From Neorhizobium alkalisoli (GTDB lineage: Bacteria > Pseudomonadota > Alphaproteobacteria > Rhizobiales > Rhizobiaceae): 64,000 nucleotides of DNA. The notes below the pieces were generated by a model, which did not search any database, was not told the DNA's origin, and saw only the letters and a program-made list of their open reading frames with translations. This document shows, piece by piece, positions 57,769 through 64,000 of the stretch. Numbering within the stretch: the first letter of the stretch is position 1; each line of letters opens with the position of its first letter. The stretch is taken from the NCBI RefSeq assembly GCF_007829835.1, contig NZ_VIWP01000005.1, positions 124,001-188,000 of the forward strand, read 5' to 3'. A program made the position numbers and the translations under genes.

Positions 57769-58835
57769 GCCCTCCCCTTTTTGGTGAAGATCAGCGCGAG
57801 GAAGAAGGGAACACCGATCAGCGAGGTGACGATGCCGACCGGCATTAGCACGCCCGGCACGATCATCTTGCTGGCGGCCGAGGCGAGCGCCATGACAAGG
57901 GCGCCACAGAGCATGCTGCCCGGCAGGAAGAAGCGATGATCCTCACCCACCAGCATGCGGGCGATATGCGGCCCGACCAGACCGATGAAACCGATCGTGC
58001 CGACAAAGGAAACCGAGGTCGCGGCCAGAATGCTGACCCTGAGCAGCGAGAAGAAGCGCAGCCGGGTGACGTCGATACCGAACGACCGGGCACGGTCCTC
58101 GCCAAGCCGCAAGGCCGTCAGCTTCCACGAGGCCGCGAGCGAAAACGGAATGACGCAGCACATGATGACGGACATGATCTGCAGCTTCGTCCAGTTGGAG
58201 CGGGTGAGACTGCCCATGCTCCAGAATACGAGCTGCTGCAGCGCTTCCGCAGACGCGATGAACTGCATGATCGCGACCAGTGCATTAAAGATGAAGACAA
58301 GCGCAATGCCGAACAGAACCAGCGTCTCGACGCCTGCCCCGCGCAGACCGGACAGGAGCTGCAGCAGAAGGACCGAACCGAAGGCAAAGACGAAGGCATT
58401 GGCCGGAATGAACCATTCGGCCGGCACGCCCGGAATGCCGAGCTGCAGCACGATCGCCAGCGCCGCGCCAAAGGAGGCTGCCGAGGAAACGCCGAGCGTG
58501 AACGGGCTTGCTAGCGGATTGTCGAGAATGGTCTGCATCTCGGCCCCCGAAAGCGACAGCGCCGCCCCGACCAGCAGCGCCATCAGCGAATAGGGAAGAC
58601 GCACATCGACGACGATCGCCTTCGTGCCACGGCTGACGCTTTGCGGATCAAAAATCGCCGCCAAGACGTCACCCGGCGCAAGATTGGCCGAACCCAGGCA
58701 GATATCGATCACTGCCGCGGCGCAAAGCGCCACGGCGAGAGCGACCAATATCCCGATCTTGAGGCGGATCTTGCCATGATAGGCCGTTTCCGCGTCCGCC
58801 AGCAGCGCTGACGGACGATCTTCGGCGATCGTCAT
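57765..58835 (-). CDS. Iron-complex ABC transporter permease (FecCD family)
   Basis: A 356-residue inner-membrane permease with about ten helices. Family marks are the LPYSLMALLVGAALSLSGAE segment, NPLASPFTLGVSSAASFGA, and GTIGFIGLVGPHIARMLVG, the EAA-like loop that docks to the ATPase. It probably works as a homodimer because no second permease gene is present. It starts 18 bases after the binding protein gene and overlaps the ATPase gene. Confidence 0.94.
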   Translation of the reverse strand: MTIAEDRPSALLADAETAYHGKIRLKIGILVALAVALCAAAVIDICLGSANLAPGDVLAAIFDPQSVSRGTKAIVVDVRLPYSLMALLVGAALSLSGAEMQTILDNPLASPFTLGVSSAASFGAALAIVLQLGIPGVPAEWFIPANAFVFAFGSVLLLQLLSGLRGAGVETLVLFGIALVFIFNALVAIMQFIASAEALQQLVFWSMGSLTRSNWTKLQIMSVIMCCVIPFSLAASWKLTALRLGEDRARSFGIDVTRLRFFSLLRVSILAATSVSFVGTIGFIGLVGPHIARMLVGEDHRFFLPGSMLCGALVMALASAASKMIVPGVLMPVGIVTSLIGVPFFLALIFTKKGRA

Positions 58836-58853
58836 ATTATGCTCCGATGCGGA

Positions 58854-59975
58854 TTACTGGCTGACCGGCGCGCTGGCGCCCAGAACGACCGGCGCATCCG
58901 GGATTTTCGTGAAATCCTTGATGAGCGTCGCATAGGTTTCGGCCGGCTTCAGGTCCTTGAAGGCGTCCGGATACATGAAGGTCGCGAAATATTCCAACCC
59001 GACAATATTGTAGGGATGGTTGTAGAACTGGTGATAGATGCCGTAGACGCGGCCATCCTGCACAGCCTTCATCGCCGGGAAACCATCGCGCTGCTCGAGC
59101 TTGCCGAGTGCCGCGGAAACCTGCTGCGGCGTGACATTGTAGCCGAACGGTACGGCAGCGTTTTCCGGATTGGTCCATTGCGAACCGGACATGATGTAGA
59201 CATCCGGCGGGTTGCTGGAGAGCAGCGTTTCGAGCGAAACATTGCCTGTCTGGCCCGGCAGCAGCTTTGTGCCGAGATTGTTGCCCTTCAAGGCCGCGAC
59301 CAGCTTGCCGAAGCCGGTATCGCCATGGGTGAAGCAGCAACCGTCACCCTTGTTGCCGGCCTTCGCTTCGACAAAGACGTTCGGATGGCTCGTCTGCTTG
59401 GCGATCACTTCGTTGAGGTGGTCGAGATGCTTGGTATAGAAGGAGATGTATTCCGCGGCTTCCTTCTCGCGGTCGATCGCCTTGCCGAGAACTTCGACGC
59501 TCTTCAGCGCGCCCTCAACCGGCTTTTCCATCAGGTCGAGATAAACGACGGCAATGCCGACGCTCTTCAGCTTGTCTTCGACGCCACCCTGTTGAAAGGC
59601 CTTCTGCGCACGCAGCTGCGCGACGACGATGTCCGGCTTGGCGGCGATGATGGCTTCGAGATCGACCTCGCCATCTTCCGAAAGGCTCATGACAGGCGGC
59701 GCCTTGCCAAAGGCCTGATCCATCAGCTTGGCGCTACCGGGATCCGACTTGACGAAATTGGAAGACCAGCCGACGACGCGTTTGTAGGGATTATCGCGAT
59801 CGAGCAGCGCCATGGTCAGCATGTCGCGGCCGTCCTGGAGAATGATGCGCTCGGGCTTTTTCTCGATGGTGACCGTATGTCCCGCGACATCCGTCAGGGT
59901 CAGCGGATAATCGGTTGCCATGGCGCCAGCCGTGCCGGCCAGGAGGGCGAGGACTGATAAGGCGATCGCTTTCAT
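58854..59975 (-). CDS. Iron-complex ABC transporter periplasmic binding protein
   Basis: A 373-residue class III binding protein (Peripla_BP_2). The signal peptide starts MKAIALSVLALLAGTAGAMA and is cleaved near residue 21. Family features are the GHTVTIEKKPERIILQDGRD start, a long backbone helix around VLGKAIDREKEAAEYISFY, and PPDVYIMSG in the second lobe. ATG 59975 has AAGGG nine bases before it; the ATG at 59984 is too close to that site. The ligand could be a ferric siderophore, heme or cobalamin. A TGA-N9-TCA site upstream points to iron control. Confidence 0.92.
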   Translation of the reverse strand: MKAIALSVLALLAGTAGAMATDYPLTLTDVAGHTVTIEKKPERIILQDGRDMLTMALLDRDNPYKRVVGWSSNFVKSDPGSAKLMDQAFGKAPPVMSLSEDGEVDLEAIIAAKPDIVVAQLRAQKAFQQGGVEDKLKSVGIAVVYLDLMEKPVEGALKSVEVLGKAIDREKEAAEYISFYTKHLDHLNEVIAKQTSHPNVFVEAKAGNKGDGCCFTHGDTGFGKLVAALKGNNLGTKLLPGQTGNVSLETLLSSNPPDVYIMSGSQWTNPENAAVPFGYNVTPQQVSAALGKLEQRDGFPAMKAVQDGRVYGIYHQFYNHPYNIVGLEYFATFMYPDAFKDLKPAETYATLIKDFTKIPDAPVVLGASAPVSQ

Positions 59976-60030
59976 GAATGTCATCCCTTGCGTCAGAAAT
60001 CCTCCCGGTAGGCGGCCTACGCCGATTTCA

Positions 60031-60045
60031 TGATTATGACAATCA
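60031..60045. promoter_or_regulatory. Candidate IRO box (RirA site)
   Basis: TGATTATGACAATCA fits the TGA-N9-TCA form reported for the iron-responsive RirA operator of rhizobia. It lies 56 bases upstream of the iron-complex binding protein gene. The 292-base gap also holds the divergent promoter of the SLC13-type gene. Confidence 0.55.
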
Positions 60046-60267
60046 ACTTTAACTTGAAAAACCATGACGGCATCGGATGTTCGAATTTCTCGATATGATT
60101 GTCCAAATGGTCGGACTTTCATCCAAATCGGCATTCGCGGCATCGGTGTTTGAAACGAAGTCGCGTCTCGGGCATTATCAGCAGCGCTGAACTGGAATCC
60201 TGCCGGTCAGCGCCCCGCCGACCGTATTCTCCGCCCGCATCCCTCAACTCCATCCCCTTGGAGCCGC

Positions 60268-62040
60268 ATGACAACTCAGCAGATCCTCGCCTTCTCCGTC
60301 ATCGCCCTCATGATGGCGGTCTTCATCTGGGACAGGTTCCGTTATGATGTCGTTGCCTGTTGTGCGCTGGTTCTGGCGGTCGCGCTCGGTGTCGTGCCGG
60401 TCGACAAGGCCTTTTCCGGCTTTTCGGACGATATCGTCATCATCGTCGGCAGTGCGCTGGTCGTTTCGGCCGGCGTCGCTCGGTCAGGGATCGTCGATAC
60501 GGCCATCAAGAAGTTCTTTCCCAACCTGACGACCCTGCATACGCAGCTGGCGCTTTTGATGATCGTCGTCGCGCTTCTGTCGGCCTTCATCAAGAATATC
60601 GGCGCGCTGGCAATCATGATGCCGGTCGCCTTCCAGTTCGCCAAGAAATCCGGCGCCTCGCCGTCAAAGTACCTGATGCCGATGTCCTTTGCCGCCCTGC
60701 TTGGCGGGCTGATGACGCAGATCGGTACTTCGCCCAATATCGTCGTGTCCCGCCTGCGCGGCGAAATGACCGGAACGCCTTTCACCATGTTCGACTTCAC
60801 CCCGATGGGTGCGATCCTCACCGTCGTCGGCATCACCTTCCTTCTGTTCTTCCACTGGCTGGTGCCGAGCCGGACGAAGGAAATGAATTCGATCGAGGAA
60901 GCCGTCGAGATCAAGAATTATACATCCGAAGTCTCGATCACCGACCAGTCGACCTTGCTCGACAAGCCGATCAGCGAACTTTTGAAACTCGGCGATGGCG
61001 AGGTGATCTCGACCGCCGTGCTGCGCGGCGCAAGGCGCATGTCGCCCTTCCCCGACCTGCTTTTGCGCGATGGCGATGTCGTCATGCTCGAAGGCCCATC
61101 CAAGGCGCTCGACCGCATCGTCTCCGGTGGCAAGCTGCAGCTTTCCGGAAAACCGCTGAAGGAAAATGGCCAGAACCAGACGGACGTCATCTCCGTCGAG
61201 GCGATCATCGGCCAAGATTCGCTGCTGAAAGGTTTGTCTGCCAAGGAACTGGCGCTGTCCTATACCCGCGGCATCAACCTGCTCGCCATCAGCCGCCATG
61301 GTGAACGCCTGACCCAACGCCTCGGCAGCCTGACCCTGATGGCCGGCGACGTGCTAGTGCTGCAGGGCAGCCGCAAGAACCTGCCCTCCGTGCTGCAGGA
61401 TTTTTCGCTCCTGCCGCTCGCCCAGCGTGAAGTCCTTCTCGGCACCCGCCGGCGCGCCTTCATTCCGCTGATCATCCTGGCGCTCGCCATGGCAGCAACA
61501 GCGGTCGGCCTTGCGCCGGTGCCGGTCGCCTTTTTCGCCGCCGCACTTGGCATGGTCGTTTTCAGGGCAATCCCGCTCACGGACTTTTACAAATCCGTCG
61601 ACGGCCCGATCCTCGTCATGCTGGCAGCCCTGATCCCGGTCTCGGATTCGCTTCGCACCACCGGCGGCAGCGAGCTGATTGCCGGCTGGCTCGGCCATGT
61701 CGCCGCAAGCCTGCCCGCCTGGGGTGCGCTGGCAATGATCCTGATCACCGCCATGGCCGTCACGCCCTTCCTCAACAATGCCGCAACCGTGCTCGTCATG
61801 GCGCCGATCGCCGCCAGCTTCGCCACCAATCTGGGCTTCAAGCCCGAGGCTTTTCTGATGGCCGTCGCCGTCGGTGCCGGCTCGGACTTTTTGACCCCCG
61901 TCGGCCACCAGTGCAACACGCTGGTCTTCGGTCCGGGCGGCTACAAATTCTCCGATTATCCGCGCCTTGGCCTGCCTCTGTCGCTGCTGATCATCCTCGT
62001 CAGCGTGCCGGGGCTGCTCTATATTTGGCCGGTAAAATGA
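60268..62040 (+). CDS. SLC13/DASS-type transporter with RCK_C domains
   Basis: A 590-residue inner-membrane protein with about 11-12 helices in two halves (about 1-195 and 395-588), split by two TrkA_C/RCK_C regulatory domains (about 205-375; SEVSITDQSTLLDKPI…). The transport-domain signatures with Asn/Thr (MTQIGTSPNIVVS and FLNNAATVLVMAPIAAS) match sodium-coupled anion transporters of dicarboxylate, citrate, sulfate or similar anions. The RCK_C layout is common in SLC13-like sulfate/anion permeases. The ligand is not determined by sequence. It diverges from the iron-transport operon. Confidence 0.9.
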   Translation: MTTQQILAFSVIALMMAVFIWDRFRYDVVACCALVLAVALGVVPVDKAFSGFSDDIVIIVGSALVVSAGVARSGIVDTAIKKFFPNLTTLHTQLALLMIVVALLSAFIKNIGALAIMMPVAFQFAKKSGASPSKYLMPMSFAALLGGLMTQIGTSPNIVVSRLRGEMTGTPFTMFDFTPMGAILTVVGITFLLFFHWLVPSRTKEMNSIEEAVEIKNYTSEVSITDQSTLLDKPISELLKLGDGEVISTAVLRGARRMSPFPDLLLRDGDVVMLEGPSKALDRIVSGGKLQLSGKPLKENGQNQTDVISVEAIIGQDSLLKGLSAKELALSYTRGINLLAISRHGERLTQRLGSLTLMAGDVLVLQGSRKNLPSVLQDFSLLPLAQREVLLGTRRRAFIPLIILALAMAATAVGLAPVPVAFFAAALGMVVFRAIPLTDFYKSVDGPILVMLAALIPVSDSLRTTGGSELIAGWLGHVAASLPAWGALAMILITAMAVTPFLNNAATVLVMAPIAASFATNLGFKPEAFLMAVAVGAGSDFLTPVGHQCNTLVFGPGGYKFSDYPRLGLPLSLLIILVSVPGLLYIWPVK

Positions 62041-62190
62041 CCCCCGGAAACGGCCCACTAGGGTTGCTGCCCTAAATTTCTTGACGCTTCCGCCTGAATA
62101 TGGCCTAAGCCTGCGCAAACCCTCATTCTAAAGCAGGCTTTGCGCCCAAATCATACCGGATTGGTGCGCGCAAGAGATCGAGCAGCATCC

Positions 62191-63648
62191 ATGATCCATC
62201 CGACACCCCGCGTCCGCATCGCTCCCTCGCCAACCGGCGAGCCGCATGTCGGCACTGCCTATATCGCGCTCTTCAACTACCTCTTCGCCAAGAAGCACGG
62301 TGGCGAGTTCATCCTGCGCATCGAGGATACGGATGCCACCCGCTCGACGCTCGAATTCGAGCAGAAGGTTCTGGACGCGCTGAAATGGACCGGCCTGACC
62401 TGGGCGGAAGGCCCGGATGTCGGCGGCCCTTACGGCCCTTACCGCCAGTCCGACCGCAAGGACATGTACCAGCCTTTCGCGCAGGACCTGCTCGACAAGG
62501 GCCATGCCTTCCGCTGCTTCTGCACGCCCGAGCGGCTGGAGCAGATGCGCGAAGGCCAGCGCGCCGCCGGCAAGCCGCCGAAATATGACGGTCTCTGCCT
62601 GAGCTATTCCGCCGAGGAAGTCACGTCGCGCATGGAAGCCGGCGAAAGCTCTGTCGTGCGCATGAAGATCCCGACCGAAGGCTCGTGCGATTTCACCGAC
62701 GGCGTTTACGGCGACGTGTCGATCCCGTGGGATTCGGTTGACATGCAGGTCCTGATCAAGGGCGACGGCATGCCGACCTACCACATGGCAAACGTCATCG
62801 ACGACCATCTGATGAAGATCACTCATGTCGCGCGCGGCGAAGAGTGGCTGGCCTCGGTGCCGAAGCACATTCTTCTCTACCGGTATTTCGGCTGGGAAGC
62901 GCCTGTATTCATGCACCTCTCGCTGATGCGCAATGCGGACAAGTCGAAGCTGTCGAAGCGCAAGAACCCGACCTCGATCAGCTATTATTCGGCGCTCGGC
63001 TACCTGCCGGAAGCCCTGATGAACTTCCTCGGCCTGTTCTTCGTACAGATCGCCGAGGGCGAAGAACTGCTCACCATGGACGAGCTGATCGGCAAGTTCG
63101 ATCCGGAAGCGCTGTCCAAAGCCGGTGCGATCTTCGATCTGCAGAAGCTGGACTGGCTGAACGGCCGCTGGCTGCGCGAAAAGCTGTCGCCGGAAGAATT
63201 CATCTCCCGCACGCTGGAATGGGCGATGGAAAACCAGCGCCTCACCGAGGGTCTTAAACACTCGCAGAGCCGCGTCTCGAAGCTGGGCGACCTGCCGAAC
63301 CTTGCCGGCTTCCTGCTCGCCGCCGATGTCGGCCTGACGCCGGCCTCGTTTGCGGGCCTCAAGACCTCGCCGGCGGAAACGCTCGAAATCATCAACACGG
63401 TCCAGGCCGATATCGAAAAGATGATCGAGTGGAATGTCGAGGCGATCGACGCGGAACTCCGCGCCGTGGCCGACAAGCTCGAAAAGAAGCTGCGCGTCGT
63501 CACCCCGCCGCTTTTCATCGCCATGTCCGGTTCGTCGCGTTCGCTGCCGCTGTTCGACTCGATGGCCATCCTCGGCCGTTCTGTCGTGCGCCAGCGCCTC
63601 AAGATCGCCGCAACCGTGGTGGCTTCCATGGTGGGCGACGGAAAGTAA
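62191..63648 (+). CDS. gltX: Glutamate-tRNA ligase (glutamyl-tRNA synthetase)
   Basis: A 485-residue class I aminoacyl-tRNA synthetase charging tRNA-Glu. The HIGH-type motif is APSPTGEPHVGTA (near residue 11) and the KMSKS motif is SKLSKRKNPTS (about 252-262). The length fits rhizobial GltX. ATG 62191 gives the family N-terminus MIHPTPRVRIAPSPTG; the longer frame to 62140 has no similarity. It is followed by a RIME-like repeat and lysS, the gene order seen in many rhizobia. Confidence 0.97.
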   Translation: MIHPTPRVRIAPSPTGEPHVGTAYIALFNYLFAKKHGGEFILRIEDTDATRSTLEFEQKVLDALKWTGLTWAEGPDVGGPYGPYRQSDRKDMYQPFAQDLLDKGHAFRCFCTPERLEQMREGQRAAGKPPKYDGLCLSYSAEEVTSRMEAGESSVVRMKIPTEGSCDFTDGVYGDVSIPWDSVDMQVLIKGDGMPTYHMANVIDDHLMKITHVARGEEWLASVPKHILLYRYFGWEAPVFMHLSLMRNADKSKLSKRKNPTSISYYSALGYLPEALMNFLGLFFVQIAEGEELLTMDELIGKFDPEALSKAGAIFDLQKLDWLNGRWLREKLSPEEFISRTLEWAMENQRLTEGLKHSQSRVSKLGDLPNLAGFLLAADVGLTPASFAGLKTSPAETLEIINTVQADIEKMIEWNVEAIDAELRAVADKLEKKLRVVTPPLFIAMSGSSRSLPLFDSMAILGRSVVRQRLKIAATVVASMVGDGK

Positions 63649-63660
63649 ATTGTTTGAGGC

Positions 63661-63775
63661 AGCCCCTCATCCGGCTGCCGCCACCTTCTCCCCGTAAAGA
63701 CGGGGAGAAGGACACCAGCCGCGAACTCCCGGTCCCCTCGCCCCGCCTGCGGGGAGAGGGCTAGGGTGAGGGGCA
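63661..63775. repeat. RIME-like intergenic palindromic repeat, copy 4
   Basis: The element is bounded by AGCCCCTCATCCGGCTGCCG and GGTGAGGGGC. Two hairpins are present: CTTCTCCCCG…CGGGGAGAAG and CCTCGCCCCGC…GCGGGGAGAGG. It lies between gltX and lysS. Confidence 0.85.
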
Positions 63776-63811
63776 AGCGACACGGCACAAGGCTGCCATA
63801 GGAACTAAACG

Positions 63812-64000
63812 ATGACCGACACGACCAAGACCGAAACCGCCCTCTCCTCCGACGCCACGGAAGTGCGCGCGCAAAAACTGAAACTGCTGCGCGAAAAGAT
63901 CGGCGACGTCTATCCGGCGCATTTCCACCGCACAATGACCAATGCGGAACTGTCGGAAAAGTACAAGGATCTGGAATCCGACGTCGAGACGCAAGATGTC
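63812..64000 (+). CDS. lysS: Lysine-tRNA ligase, N-terminal fragment
   Basis: The first 63 codons of a class II-type lysyl-tRNA synthetase, cut by the window edge. The start MTDTTKTETALSSDATEVRA and the helix QKLKLLREKIGDVYPAHFHR match the N-terminal region of rhizobial LysS, ahead of the OB-fold anticodon domain. Gene order gltX-lysS supports the call. No catalytic motif is visible in the fragment. Confidence 0.88.
   Translation, partial: MTDTTKTETALSSDATEVRAQKLKLLREKIGDVYPAHFHRTMTNAELSEKYKDLESDVETQDV

Noticed and set aside
1..64000. tRNA, rRNA, CRISPR arrays, insertion sequences or prophage
   Set aside because: No cloverleaf-like sequence, regularly spaced repeats, transposase, integrase or phage structural gene was recognised on either strand.

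Overview
The window is chromosome-like DNA from an alphaproteobacterium, almost certainly a member of the Rhizobiaceae (Rhizobium/Agrobacterium group). The grounds are the high GC content, a gltX-lysS pair separated by a RIME-like palindromic repeat, several further copies of rhizobial intergenic mosaic repeats, a type III ornithine/lysine decarboxylase behind a long speF-like leader, and many ABC transporters with LysR/LacI/TetR regulators. No rRNA, tRNA, CRISPR array, transposase or prophage gene was seen. This is an ordinary, densely coding region with accessory patches.

Layout. 1-10 kb: the end of an outer-membrane barrel gene, a membrane diguanylate cyclase, a secreted serine hydrolase, two tiny linked hypotheticals, a chemoreceptor, an OmpW protein, a secreted isochorismatase-like protein that lacks the catalytic cysteine, a GNAT acetyltransferase and ornithine/lysine decarboxylase with its leader. 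10-20 kb: a mazEF-type toxin-antitoxin pair, LysR regulators, a DUF1007/NicO nickel-cobalt export pair, a pyridoxal reductase-like aldo/keto reductase, a GNAT enzyme with a small membrane protein, an unrecognised beta-rich protein, DUF533 and RTX proteins. 20-30 kb: KDPG aldolase, a CYTH-CHAD pair, TrhO, a GGDEF-EAL protein and a methionine-type ABC transporter (metN, metI and two tandem metQ paralogues).

30-36 kb: a GH1 beta-glucosidase diverges from a three-subunit membrane sugar dehydrogenase (Tat gamma subunit, GMC flavoprotein, triheme cytochrome c), followed by a TetR gene and a small orphan gene sharing a perfect 36-bp palindrome. 36.8-49.4 kb: a sugar utilisation block holding a CUT2-type ABC transporter with a sugar isomerase-like protein and a Gfo/Idh/MocA dehydrogenase, then xylA, xylB and a LacI regulator. 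An identical 11-bp motif, TGAGGTACGTA, lies upstream of the transporter ATPase gene, xylA and the lacI gene, so the three parts look like one xylose or related-sugar regulon.

49.6-64 kb: an EmrAB-type efflux pair with a divergent TetR and two operators, TerC, a VOC protein, a RelE/HTH toxin-antitoxin pair with a MarR gene, a SnoaL-like protein, glutathione peroxidase, a FecBCD-type iron-complex ABC transporter with a candidate RirA (IRO) box, an SLC13-type transporter, gltX and the start of lysS.

Start codons were chosen from Shine-Dalgarno sequences, family N-termini and neighbour overlap. All family assignments rest on motif recognition by eye, not on database searches.
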